Source of the DNA: Alphaproteobacteria bacterium
GTDB lineage: Bacteria > Pseudomonadota > Alphaproteobacteria > JAAEOK01
NCBI GenBank assembly: GCA_024244705.1
Contig: JAAEOK010000086.1
Location: forward strand, 1 to 40,377
Reading direction: 5' to 3'
Length of the DNA stretch: 40,377 nucleotides
Both the position numbers and the translations under genes were made by a program. Shown here piece by piece: positions 25,688 through 33,618 of the stretch. The number at the start of each line of letters is the position of its first letter. Position 1 is the first letter of the stretch. The notes beneath the pieces are model-generated. The model was not told where the DNA came from and did not search any database. It worked only from the letters and a program-made list of their open reading frames with translations.

Positions 25688-25753
25688 TTTCGCGCGCCTC
25701 CGATCGCTCTCCACCGGCCCCTTGGAGCGTCCAGGCGGACATTTGGCCCGCTG

Positions 25754-25767
25754 TGACCTCTAGGTCA
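25754..25767. promoter_or_regulatory. Palindrome TGACCT-CT-AGGTCA, degenerate FNR-like site
   Basis: A perfect 6-2-6 palindrome between the fnr stop and the 31-residue ORF. On the minus strand TTGACCTAGA is identical to the first ten bases of the box before ccoN, but the second half-site ATCAA is absent. It could be a half-site or a different operator for the small gene. Confidence 0.3.
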
Positions 25768-25778
25768 ATCAATCCGGT

Positions 25779-26546
25779 CTACGCCGCGGTGTTCGGTTCC
25801 AGGCCGTCCTCGACGCCAGCCAGCTCCATGCACCGGGGCCAGTCCGCAATGGCAATCTGATGGGGATCGTCGAATTTGATGATTCCGTTCCCGCGCAGCC
25901 GCGTAATGCAACGGCTGACTGTTTCCGTCGTCAAACCCAAATGGTCGGCGATATCGCTGCGGCTCATCGGCAGTTCCACCGTGTTCGGTGATTGGCTTTT
26001 GAGATAGGCGCGCCGGGACAACAGGTACAGAAACGTCAAGATTTTTTCCTCGGCCGATTTGCGGCCGAGGAGCAGCATCTGATCTTGTGCCGAGGCCAGC
26101 TCGTTCGATGCTATTCCGAGAAGCCGTTTTTCGAGATGCGGGAGTTCCTGGAGCAACGCTTCAAGCCGCCCTCGGTCGAAACGGCATAGCCGTGACGGCG
26201 AAACCGTCTCGGCCGTGTAGGCGTAAAGGTCCTGGTGGGCGAGGCCGAGGAAGTCGGAGGGGAATAGAAAGCCTGTGATTTGCCGCCGGCCATCGGCCAA
26301 CAGCTTATACAACCTGACGCAGCCCTCGACGATGACGAAAAGATGCGCCGCGGGATCCGACTCGTAGAACACGACCTGACCCGTGCCGACGGTCGTGTGC
26401 GTCACGATTGCATTAAGGCGGTCGAGCTCAGATCCCTGAAGCGCGCCACAGACGCTGAGTTCCCGCACACCGCATGCCGCGCAAGGATTATCCGGTTGCG
26501 TATTCACCCTTGCGGGCTTCAGTGGATCGGCCGAGTTAGGTTTCAC
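25779..26546 (-). CDS. fnr: FNR-type oxygen-responsive transcriptional regulator (Crp/Fnr family)
   Basis: 255 residues. The N-terminal cluster CAACGVRELSVC (C-x2-C-x7-C), with a further Cys in the effector domain, matches [4Fe-4S] FNR-type sensors (FnrL, Anr, AadR). A cyclic-nucleotide-like fold follows (VVFYESDPAAHLFVIVEGCVRL), and the helix-turn-helix contains SRSDIADHLGLTTETVSRCITRL with the E-x2-S-R recognition helix, as expected for binding TTGAT-type sites. It would activate low-oxygen genes. Three matching boxes lie near it in this window, one in its own divergent promoter region. ATG 26546 gives the usual length. Confidence 0.9.
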   Translation of the reverse strand: MKPNSADPLKPARVNTQPDNPCAACGVRELSVCGALQGSELDRLNAIVTHTTVGTGQVVFYESDPAAHLFVIVEGCVRLYKLLADGRRQITGFLFPSDFLGLAHQDLYAYTAETVSPSRLCRFDRGRLEALLQELPHLEKRLLGIASNELASAQDQMLLLGRKSAEEKILTFLYLLSRRAYLKSQSPNTVELPMSRSDIADHLGLTTETVSRCITRLRGNGIIKFDDPHQIAIADWPRCMELAGVEDGLEPNTAA

Positions 26547-26601
26547 TCGATATCTCCTGGGCGGGACTTATCGAATCTTCGTCATTGTAGGGTCTTTGGG
26601 A

Positions 26602-26618
26602 TCGCTTTGAAAGCGATG
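26602..26618. promoter_or_regulatory. Perfect 17-bp palindrome between fnr and the GNAT-like gene
   Basis: ATCGCTTT-G-AAAGCGAT, two perfect 8-bp arms around one base. It lies 56 nt upstream of the fnr start and 7 nt from the FNR box, in the right place for a second regulator of fnr. The arms could also form a hairpin, but there is no U-run. Confidence 0.45.
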
Positions 26619-26625
26619 ACGCTGT

Positions 26626-26639
26626 TGACCTATATCAAA
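26626..26639 (+). promoter_or_regulatory. FNR-type box in the fnr / GNAT-like divergent region
   Basis: TTGACCTATATCAA, differing from the FNR consensus only at position 5. The centre is about 70 nt before ATG 26703 and 86 nt before the fnr start, so it can serve the plus-strand GNAT-like/Usp pair and also allow autoregulation of fnr. Confidence 0.7.
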
Positions 26640-26702
26640 GCAAGGCAAGGCGGCGGGTTTCACTATGCCTGACGAGCGCTGCGACGCGGCAGATCTTACG
26701 GG

Positions 26703-27242
26703 ATGCGTAGAATGTTATGTGGATATCGGGCCCGCCACCTGACCGCTACCGACATTTGCCGGGCCTATCCGCTGATCCAAGCGGCGTTTGCCGACCTTTC
26801 TCTCGAAGATTGGACTCGGTTTGCGCGGATCCAGATCGAGGACGTCCGCCTGCCTCGCGTGAATTCGGGAATTGTCGCGGTCGAGAATGAAAGCGGTTAT
26901 TTGCACGGCCTGTTTTCGTTCAAGATCGTCGATGACGGTTTGGTCGGCCGCGTCCTGAATTGCGACCATTTTGTCGTGCTCGAGTTGCTACCGATCGGTG
27001 AACCGCTGGCGAAACTTGTCTCCGCCGCCAATCGATTGGGACGCGACAACAATTGCGTTCAGGTCCATATTTGCATTCCGACACGGGTGTCCTTTCACGA
27101 TGAAGCAAGCTCGCCGATGATCAAGCTGCTCAATGATGCCGGTTTCGACCGCGAATCAGTGCGTTTTCGCGGTACCGACGACCGCGGCGGCGACCAATTG
27201 AAGGACAAGTTCAATCTATTCGATCTGGAGGGGCCTCAATGA
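26703..27242 (+). CDS. GNAT-like hypothetical protein
   Basis: 179 residues. The layout (YRARHLTATDICRAYPLIQAAF, then SLEDWTRFA, then a beta-rich middle and NDAGFDRESVRF at the end) resembles the GNAT acetyltransferase fold, but I do not see a convincing acetyl-CoA motif (R/Q-x2-G-x-G/A), so the assignment is tentative. It overlaps the universal stress protein gene by 4 nt and lies behind an FNR box, so it belongs to the low-oxygen response. Start ATG 26703 has a weak ribosome binding site; ATG 26712 is an alternative. Confidence 0.65.
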   Translation: MRRMLCGYRARHLTATDICRAYPLIQAAFADLSLEDWTRFARIQIEDVRLPRVNSGIVAVENESGYLHGLFSFKIVDDGLVGRVLNCDHFVVLELLPIGEPLAKLVSAANRLGRDNNCVQVHICIPTRVSFHDEASSPMIKLLNDAGFDRESVRFRGTDDRGGDQLKDKFNLFDLEGPQ

Positions 27243-28078
27243 CACTCAAGCACATTGTCGTACAGCTCGATGATGCCAAGAATGCAACGTCACGGTATAA
27301 GGTCGCGTTCGATCTTGCCTCTAGTCATGAAGCGCACGTCACCGGCCTTTATGTTATCGCGCCGCCTTTCGTTCCGACTTACATGGCCGGTCATATCGGC
27401 GGAGCCTTCTATGATAACCAACAGCGTTTAGCGGAAGATGCCGCGACCGCAGCCTGTGACGAGTTCGACGAGGCCGCGAAGACCGCAGGTCTCTCATACG
27501 AGACGATGACCGCTGAGGGACCGCCGGCCGATCGCGTTGCCGAAGTCGCGCGCTATGCCGACTTGGTCATTGTTGGGCAGCCCGACCCCGACTTGGTCGG
27601 ACCGGCCGATCCTGCGATGGAAGTTCCGGGTACCGTGATCCTCGAGGCCGGGCGACCGGTCATGGTCGTGCCATACGTCGGGGCCCTCGATCACGTTGGC
27701 AAGAGCGTCATGGTCATGTGGAACGCAAGCCGCGAAGCGACGCGCGCGATCTATGATGCCCTTCCGATTCTTACCGCCGCCCAAAAGGTTTCGGTGGTGA
27801 GCGTGAATCCGGGCCGTGGGACGCCCGACATTGGCGATCTACCGGGTGCCGATATCACCCACCAACTTGCGCGTCACGGCATCAAGGTCGAGGCCGCACC
27901 GACCTATGCCAACGATATCGATGTCGGCGATGTCATACTTTCGCGAGCCTCGGACGTCGGCGCCGATTTGATCGTCATGGGCGGTTACGGCCGCTCGCGT
28001 TTTCGCGAGATGATTCTCGGCGGAGCCACCCGCCACCTGCTCGAACATATGACGGTGCCGGTTCTTTTCTCGCACTGA
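27239..28078 (+). CDS. Tandem-domain universal stress protein (UspA family)
   Basis: 279 residues made of two Usp domains. The first (about 1-140: LKHIVVQLDDAK, HVTGLYV) lacks a clear nucleotide motif. The second ends with the ATP-binding pattern in MGGYGRSRFREMILGGATRHLL (G-x2-G-x9-G-[ST] type). Double-domain Usps are commonly induced by FNR at low oxygen in Proteobacteria. Its start overlaps the preceding gene (ATGA at 27239-27242), behind the FNR box at 26626. Confidence 0.88.
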   Translation: MTLKHIVVQLDDAKNATSRYKVAFDLASSHEAHVTGLYVIAPPFVPTYMAGHIGGAFYDNQQRLAEDAATAACDEFDEAAKTAGLSYETMTAEGPPADRVAEVARYADLVIVGQPDPDLVGPADPAMEVPGTVILEAGRPVMVVPYVGALDHVGKSVMVMWNASREATRAIYDALPILTAAQKVSVVSVNPGRGTPDIGDLPGADITHQLARHGIKVEAAPTYANDIDVGDVILSRASDVGADLIVMGGYGRSRFREMILGGATRHLLEHMTVPVLFSH

Positions 28079-28112
28079 CGCCTGTCGTCTCGGTCGATAA
28101 CCGCGAGCGCAA

Positions 28113-28128
28113 GTTTGTCCAGACAAAC
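28113..28128. promoter_or_regulatory. 16-bp palindrome GTTTGTC-CA-GACAAAC
   Basis: Perfect 7-2-7 palindrome 35 nt after the universal stress protein stop, in the 243-bp gap before the convergent AraC gene. The core TTGTC-CA-GACAA resembles operators of HutC-subfamily GntR regulators. No GntR gene and no start site are near, so its role is unclear. Confidence 0.35.
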
Positions 28129-28321
28129 ATGGTCAGAAATCGCCTGTTGGTGTGGAAATACAAGGGCATTTCTCGGAGCGCGGACCGTCACTCTGGAAAA
28201 TCCTTGCTAGCTCCAGCATATGATGGAGCTGCGCAGATCGACGATCTCAGGGGCGAACCGCCGAAAGAATAGGCCGGTCCATTTCTCTTCTGTCGAGTTG
28301 CTGAAGAGGGGAAATAGACCC

Positions 28322-29278
28322 CTAGGCAGACATCGAAAAGTCGCGTTCGCCACTTTCCTTGAGGGATCCCGAGTCAGGATTGGCTCGAAATCCGGCTGGG
28401 TCTATGCCGGCGAAATCCTTGAACGCACGCGAGAAGTAGCTGCGACTTTCGAAGCCTACTCGAATTGCGATCGTCTTGATCGGGAGGTCGGTCGCGGTCA
28501 GCAGATGTGCGGCGCGACGAAGTCGAATCTCCTTTAAGCAATCGATCGCGGTTCGGCCAAAGGCCTCTTTGAAACGCTCGGCGAATGCGGCACGGCTCAT
28601 GCCGGCAAGGTTTCCCAAACTTTCCAGCGTATGATTGGCCTCCGGTGAATCGAGCATGGCCGCCAAGGCGCGGCCGAGCGACTGGTTTCCGAGAGCTGCG
28701 AGCCATGGAACAAAACACTCGCCGGTCGTCTCCGACTGAACGCGAAGCAGCGAGATCAAGCACTGTTTCATGAGCATTGCCGCCAGAACCTTGGTGCCAG
28801 GCTGTGGCTCCGCCAGTTCATTCAGCAGGTTGTGGAAAGGTTCCCGGAAGGATTTGACCTCACTCACGTTTTCGATCAATGGAGCACGGAGATAGTCGAA
28901 CAGTTTCGTCACTTGCATATAGTGTGCGTGCACATATCCACACGCCAGCGTAAGGCCCGGCGGGCCATCCCCCACCGTCAATAGGTCCCAACCGCCGGCG
29001 AGCGGTTCGCACTTGGGCTCGACAAAATTGAATTTCCGTTCCGGATCGGCGGTGATGGTCAGGCGCGTGCCCGGTGGCACGATCATGACCGTTTCCGGCA
29101 CAAGCTCTGTTAACTCGCCAGTGTCTCGCCAGGCCGACCCCGTACCGGATAGGACGTAGTGAATGGCGCTATGTTCATCTTCCGAAAGAACGAAGGTTGC
29201 GTCCTGTCGTACTTCGCAAATGGCAAAGGCCGAAACCTCGGCTTCCAGCCCCCCGCATAGTTGGTCGAAAGTCAACAT
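28322..29278 (-). CDS. AraC-family transcriptional regulator with cupin sensor domain
   Basis: 318 residues. The N-terminal half is a cupin-like AraC-binding domain (HSAIHYVLSGTGSAW, VMIVPPGTRLTIT). The C-terminal pair of helix-turn-helix motifs includes TLESLGNLAGMSRAAFAERF and PIKTIAIRVGFESRSYFSRAF with DPAGFR after it. It is divergent from the OsmC gene, which it may control. ATG 29278 is the natural start. The inducer is unknown. Confidence 0.9.
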   Translation of the reverse strand: MLTFDQLCGGLEAEVSAFAICEVRQDATFVLSEDEHSAIHYVLSGTGSAWRDTGELTELVPETVMIVPPGTRLTITADPERKFNFVEPKCEPLAGGWDLLTVGDGPPGLTLACGYVHAHYMQVTKLFDYLRAPLIENVSEVKSFREPFHNLLNELAEPQPGTKVLAAMLMKQCLISLLRVQSETTGECFVPWLAALGNQSLGRALAAMLDSPEANHTLESLGNLAGMSRAAFAERFKEAFGRTAIDCLKEIRLRRAAHLLTATDLPIKTIAIRVGFESRSYFSRAFKDFAGIDPAGFRANPDSGSLKESGERDFSMSA

Positions 29279-29579
29279 GATGGCGGTGTGGAAGGAAAAT
29301 TTACGATAGGGGACGGGTCATTGACCATAAGGCACCTATAGGGAAGTAGTATTGTTGCTACGCAGTATCGCACGGAATTACACCAAAGGAAAAAACAATA
29401 TGCAGCAAACAAGGAAACAGAAAAGTTGATTGTTTATTCTTCAATGCAATTCACTTGATAGCGGAAATGCAGTTGAGTCGGTTGCTCAACTTGACCGCTA
29501 TTAGGTCACTAACTGCCGACATCCTCGACCGCGAGTAATGCAAAAGCCCATCCCAATTCTCAATCTTAAGGAGACCCAA
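29279..29579. promoter_or_regulatory. Divergent AraC / OsmC intergenic region
   Basis: About 300 bp of AT-rich sequence (29380-29460 most so). It holds an inverted repeat AGTTGAG / CTCAACT at 29471-29491 with a 7-nt loop, and the OsmC ribosome binding site AAGGAGA before ATG 29580. No complete FNR box is present (TTGACCATAAGGC at 29322 fails the second half-site). Confidence 0.4.
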
Positions 29580-30158
29580 ATGGCGACCCGCGAAAGTATC
29601 AACCTCGACAAACTCGAAGATTTTCGCACCTTCCTCGAAAACAATCCGGACAAGGGAAAACTGCACCTGGAGGCCAAGGCTGTTTACGAGGGCCAAGCCG
29701 GACGGAGCATGATCCATGTTGGCCGCTTCGCGGTCGATGATGATGTTATCGATCGTCCGACTCGCCACTACACGTTCCCCTTCGGAGCCTGGCGGGAGGT
29801 CGAAGACATGATCGGGATGGAAGGAGCAACCGACCGCATGGAACCGGTGGAGATGGCGCTTGCCTCTACCGCGGCATGCCTTATCAACTCCATTACGCTC
29901 AACGCCGCCCGGCTGGGAATCGACACGACAGGTCTCGAGATCACCATTCGGACAACCGTCGATCCTCGCGTGTTGTTCGCCGTCAAAGGGCCCGAGGAGC
30001 ACGGCTCATGTCTTGGCACCATCGAATACGACGTCAAAGTCAGTGGCGATGTCAGCGACGAAGAGATGGAGACCATCGACAAGCTTTGCCACTACTCGCC
30101 GGTGCACGGGATGATGGCCGAGACCATCAACATCGAGGGGTCAGTTTCACGAGCCTAG
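29580..30158 (+). CDS. OsmC-family peroxidase/redox protein
   Basis: 192 residues. It has the OsmC/Ohr thiol pair: one Cys in LASTAACLINSI and one in DKLCHYSPVHGMM, with the typical beta-rich N-terminal half. Members reduce organic hydroperoxides or act on persulfides. The start is ATG 29580 (MATRESINLD), 9 nt after AAGGAGA; the frame open from 29538 adds unrelated residues. It is divergent from AraC. Confidence 0.85.
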   Translation: MATRESINLDKLEDFRTFLENNPDKGKLHLEAKAVYEGQAGRSMIHVGRFAVDDDVIDRPTRHYTFPFGAWREVEDMIGMEGATDRMEPVEMALASTAACLINSITLNAARLGIDTTGLEITIRTTVDPRVLFAVKGPEEHGSCLGTIEYDVKVSGDVSDEEMETIDKLCHYSPVHGMMAETINIEGSVSRA

Positions 30159-30166
30159 CGTTCCGA

Positions 30167-30336
30167 CGGAGTCAGAGTGACGAAACCGACGAAGAGAGGT
30201 ATCGATACTCTACGACCACGGGGCTACGGGACCGCGAATAAAGGGACTATTCGTCGACTCGCGTCCGGAATCGAGGTCGGTCCGCAACTTTCATTAAGTT
30301 GATGCTCAGTCTGTTTGTGACTGACCTCTGACTCCG
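30167..30336. repeat. 170-bp segment bounded by perfect 11-bp inverted repeats (MITE-like)
   Basis: CGGAGTCAGAG at 30167-30177 and CTCTGACTCCG at 30326-30336 are exact inverse copies at the two ends of a non-coding segment between convergent genes. Inside lies a smaller hairpin CAACTT / AAGTTG (30285-30301). No target-site duplication was evident and no transposase is encoded, so it could be a miniature element or chance. The right arm ends 5 nt from the stop codon of the membrane protein gene. Confidence 0.4.
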
Positions 30337-30340
30337 CCGC

Positions 30341-31111
30341 CTAATGCGGCAGAGATGTCCACGCAAGCATGGTCAGAAACATCGCATTGGCGGCAAATAG
30401 GGCAGACGCAAAAATTCGGGTCACGCTTCTCCAGCGACGGGCGAAGAAGCTTCCGACATAGCCGACGCCGACAAGGGCTGGAATTGTGGCCACTGCGAAT
30501 ATGGTCATCGCCGCCGCTCCTCGAAACGTATCCCCGGTCGCGGCTGCTGCTGCCAGTGCGGCATAGATCATTCCGCAGGGAAGGAACCCGAGCGCAACGC
30601 CCAGGCCATAGCGCCGACCGACGCCCCGGCCACGGGCCAAGGGTGCCGCCAAACGAGTCAAGGGTCGCAGCCATGGCGCCGTCAGTGCGCCGTTTTGGCC
30701 CGACGTGGCCATGGCTCCGTTCCAAGCCTGTGATGCGAAGAGGATTGCCGCCGTCAACAGCAGTGCGGCCGCCAGCCACCGAAATGCGGCGACGCCATGA
30801 ATTTGGGACGTCAGACTGGCGGCGATACCACCAAAGACGGCATAAGTCGTAGCTCGACCAAGGTGGTAGGGGATCAATATCGCGCCTTGCAAACGGCGCC
30901 ATTCACCAAGCGAGTTCTTGCTGCCGTAAGCATGATCACCAGCGGTCTGAGCAAGGACAAAAGGGCCGCACATGCCTGAACAGTGCAGAAACCCGCCGGC
31001 CAATCCAGCCAGACCCATGGCGACAAATAACGAATTGCTGTTCGAACCGAGTTCGCGACAAAAAGCGATCGCAGCAGCGACCAAATCGCCACCGGGCAGG
31101 GCATCGAACAT
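30341..31111 (-). CDS. DsbD_2 / UreH-like membrane protein, cbb3-associated
   Basis: 256 residues with about six transmembrane helices. Key motifs are GGFLHCSGMCGPF near residue 40 and LGFLPCGMIYAAL near residue 175, the paired Cys/Pro signature of the DsbD_2 (sulfite exporter TauE/SafE-like, UreH-like) family. Relatives often lie beside cbb3 oxidase genes and are thought to help copper or thiol handling during its assembly; that role is inferred. It is divergent from ccoN, with an FNR box between them. Confidence 0.75.
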   Translation of the reverse strand: MFDALPGGDLVAAAIAFCRELGSNSNSLFVAMGLAGLAGGFLHCSGMCGPFVLAQTAGDHAYGSKNSLGEWRRLQGAILIPYHLGRATTYAVFGGIAASLTSQIHGVAAFRWLAAALLLTAAILFASQAWNGAMATSGQNGALTAPWLRPLTRLAAPLARGRGVGRRYGLGVALGFLPCGMIYAALAAAAATGDTFRGAAAMTIFAVATIPALVGVGYVGSFFARRWRSVTRIFASALFAANAMFLTMLAWTSLPH

Positions 31112-31145
31112 GGCCCCAGAAATGCCACGTCTGCGCCGTGTGGCT

Positions 31146-31159
31146 TTGACCTAGATCAA
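31146..31159 (+). promoter_or_regulatory. FNR-type box upstream of ccoN
   Basis: TTGACCTAGATCAA, differing from the consensus only at position 5. Its centre lies 96 nt before the ccoN ATG and 41 nt before the divergent DsbD_2-like start. A class II arrangement (-41.5) would put the cco start point near 31194. Confidence 0.75.
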
Positions 31160-31248
31160 TGATGGAGCCCAGTTTCACTGCGATCTTTCGGCCGTTTTCG
31201 GCCCGCCGCGTTACCGGCGGGCCGCCGATTTAAGGGGGAGGTACTGCG

Positions 31249-32712
31249 ATGACCAATGTGGCCGTTGCCGGGCGCGCGGAGCGTTATAACGAAGACGTTG
31301 TCCGCTTGTTCGTCATTGCCACCGTGTTCTGGGGTGTCGTCGGGTTTCTGGTCGGGGTGGTTATCGCGTTCCAACTCGCCTTCCCGCTGCTCAACCTGGA
31401 TTTGCCGTGGACGACATTTGGGCGACTCCGCCCGGTCCATACTTCGGCGGTCGTATTTGCCTTTGGCGGCAACGCGCTTTTTGCAACATCCCTCTATGTC
31501 GTGCAGCGGACGTGCCGGGCTCCGCTTTGGGGCGGGCACACCGTCGCCAGCTTCCTTTTTTGGGGTTATCAGCTATTTATCGTCCTGGCCGCCTCGGGCT
31601 ATGTCCTCGGCGTAACCCAGTCGCGCGAATACGCGGAACCGGAGTGGTACGTCGATATATGGCTCACGATCGTGTGGGTCCTCTATCTGGTTGCCTTTGT
31701 CGGCACGATCATGCGCCGCAAGGAGCCCCACATCTATGTCGCGAACTGGTTTTTCCTCGCCTTCATCGTCACTGTCGCGATGCTGCATGTGGTCAACAAC
31801 CTCGCCGTGCCGGTCTCGTTCTTCGGCACCAAGAGCTATTCGCTATTCTCCGGTGTCCAGGACGCCCTGACCCAGTGGTGGTATGCGCACAACGCGGTCG
31901 GCTTCTTCCTGACCGCGGGGTTCCTCGGGATGATGTATTATTTCATTCCAAAGCAAGTCGACCGGCCGATCTATTCATACCGATTGTCGATCGTTCATTT
32001 CTGGTCGCTGATCTTCCTCTACATCTGGGCCGGCCCGCATCACCTGATCTACACCTCGTTGCCCGATTGGGCGCAGACCCTTGGCATGACATTCTCCATA
32101 ATGCTTTGGATGCCGTCCTGGGGGGGGATGATCAACGGCCTCATGACGCTCTCCGGCGCTTGGCACAAGCTCCGCACCGACCCGATCCTGCGAATGATGG
32201 TGACCTCAGTGGCGTTCTACGGGATGTCCACGTTCGAAGGGCCGATGATGTCGATCAAGGCCGTGAACAGCCTGTCCCATTACACCGACTGGACGATCGG
32301 CCACGTTCATTCCGGGGCTCTCGGATGGGTCGCGTTCGTCAGCTTCGGCGCCATGTATTACTTGGTGCCGCGGTTGTGGAATCGCGAGCGGCTCTATTCC
32401 CTGCGTCTCGTCAGTCTTCACTTCTGGATCGCGACCATCGGCATCGTCCTCTACATCACCTCGATGTGGGTATCCGGCATCACCCAGGGGCTGATGTGGC
32501 GTGCTTATGACAGCCTCGGTTTTCTGCAATACTCGTTCGCCGAAACGGTGCAGGCGATGCATCCATTCTATATCATTCGTGCGCTCGGCGGGGTGTTGTT
32601 CCTGCTCGGTTCGTTGGTCATGGTCTACAACCTGTGGCGTACCGCACGCGGCGACCTGCGTGACGAGCGGCCCTATCTGGACCCGCGGACCGTCGCCGCG
32701 GCCGCCGAGTAG
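31249..32712 (+). CDS. ccoN: Cytochrome cbb3 oxidase subunit I
   Basis: 487 residues, the heme-copper catalytic subunit of a high-affinity terminal oxidase in the inner membrane. About twelve helices are visible. Ligand-bearing stretches include [16 protein letters not shown] (low-spin heme His), [15 protein letters not shown] and [15 protein letters not shown] (CuB His), and HVHSGALGW. It is the first gene of ccoNOQPGHIS, behind an FNR box, as is usual for low-oxygen induction. ATG 31249 is preceded by GGGGGAGG. Confidence 0.95.
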   Translation: MTNVAVAGRAERYNEDVVRLFVIATVFWGVVGFLVGVVIAFQLAFPLLNLDLPWTTFGRLRPVHTSAVVFAFGGNALFATSLYVVQRTCRAPLWGGHTVASFLFWGYQLFIVLAASGYVLGVTQSREYAEPEWYVDIWLTIVWVLYLVAFVGTIMRRKEPHIYVANWFFLAFIVTVAMLHVVNNLAVPVSFFGTKSYSLFSGVQDALTQWWYAHNAVGFFLTAGFLGMMYYFIPKQVDRPIYSYRLSIVHFWSLIFLYIWAGPHHLIYTSLPDWAQTLGMTFSIMLWMPSWGGMINGLMTLSGAWHKLRTDPILRMMVTSVAFYGMSTFEGPMMSIKAVNSLSHYTDWTIGHVHSGALGWVAFVSFGAMYYLVPRLWNRERLYSLRLVSLHFWIATIGIVLYITSMWVSGITQGLMWRAYDSLGFLQYSFAETVQAMHPFYIIRALGGVLFLLGSLVMVYNLWRTARGDLRDERPYLDPRTVAAAAE

Positions 32713-32721
32713 GGGGACGCC

Positions 32722-33453
32722 ATGGCCAGGTTCAGTCACGAAAAGGTCGAGACCAATGTCATCCTGATGTTGGTGTTGACGTTGATCACGGTTTCGATCG
32801 GCGGTCTGGTGGAAATCGTTCCGCTCTACACGATCGAATCGACGATCGAGCGGGTTCAGGGTGTTCGGCCCTATACGCCACTCGAGTTGATGGGCCGCAA
32901 TATCTACATCCGCGAAGGTTGCTACCTCTGTCACAGCCAGCAAATCCGGCCGTTCCGCGACGAGGCCGAACGTTATGGCCATTACAGCCTCGCCGCCGAG
33001 AGCATGTACGATCACCCGTTTCAATGGGGCTCGAAGCGTACCGGGCCCGACATCGCGCGGGTCGGTGGCAAGTACTCCGACGATTGGCATGCGGCGCATA
33101 TGACGGATCCGCGCAGCGTGGTGCCGGAATCGATCATGCCGGGTTATCCGTTTCTCGCCTCCCGCTCCCTGGAGATCGCCGATATCGCCGCGCATCTCGA
33201 GGCCAATGTCGCGGTTGGCGTGCCCTACACGGACGACATGATCGCCAACGCACGCGACGATGTCATCAACCAGGCGGACCCGGAAAACGGCGATCCCGAC
33301 GCACTGCTTGCGCGCTATCCGAAGGCAGCCATCGGGCCCCTCGACGGTGACCCCGATCGCATTACCGAATTGGACGCCGTCATTGCTTACCTGCAGATTC
33401 TCGGCCGCATGGTGGATTTCTCCACCGTGGAGCCGGAACAGCTCAAACAGTAG
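32722..33453 (+). CDS. ccoO: Cytochrome cbb3 oxidase mono-heme subunit II
   Basis: 243 residues. An N-terminal membrane anchor ([21 protein letters not shown]) is followed by a periplasmic cytochrome c domain with heme motif CYLCH (in [15 protein letters not shown]) and a distal Met in a MPGYPFL stretch. It passes electrons from CcoP to CcoN. It starts 9 nt after ccoN with AGGGGGACGCC before the ATG. Confidence 0.95.
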   Translation: MARFSHEKVETNVILMLVLTLITVSIGGLVEIVPLYTIESTIERVQGVRPYTPLELMGRNIYIREGCYLCHSQQIRPFRDEAERYGHYSLAAESMYDHPFQWGSKRTGPDIARVGGKYSDDWHAAHMTDPRSVVPESIMPGYPFLASRSLEIADIAAHLEANVAVGVPYTDDMIANARDDVINQADPENGDPDALLARYPKAAIGPLDGDPDRITELDAVIAYLQILGRMVDFSTVEPEQLKQ

Positions 33454-33462
33454 GCGCGACCC

Positions 33463-33615
33463 ATGGGCGAGATTTACGAAGCCCTGCGCAGCTTGTGGGT
33501 TGTGTGGCTGGTTTTGATCTTTCTCGGCATCGTCGCCTGGGCATTCTGGCCGGGCAATCGCAAACGCTTTCAGCGGGACGCGGAAATCCCGTTTCGGGAA
33601 GAGTCGGAGGACTAG
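33463..33615 (+). CDS. ccoQ: Cytochrome cbb3 oxidase small subunit CcoQ
   Basis: 50 residues, MGEIYEALRSLW, a single hydrophobic helix (VVWLVLIFLGIVAWAFW) and a charged tail PGNRKRFQRDAEIPF, the standard CcoQ/FixQ pattern. It sits between ccoO and ccoP, 9 nt after ccoO and 3 nt before the ccoP start. Confidence 0.9.
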   Translation: MGEIYEALRSLWVVWLVLIFLGIVAWAFWPGNRKRFQRDAEIPFREESED

Positions 33616-33618
33616 GCA

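Noticed and set aside
25754-25767. Fourth full FNR box
   Set aside because: The first half TTGACCTAGA matches, but the second half-site ATCAA is absent; kept only as a degenerate palindrome.
26665-26742. 25-residue Cys-containing frame (MPDERCDAADLTG...) before the GNAT-like gene
   Set aside because: No ribosome binding site and it overlaps the start of the longer gene in another frame; most likely chance.
29322-29335. FNR box before OsmC
   Set aside because: TTGACCATAAGGCA has only the first half-site.
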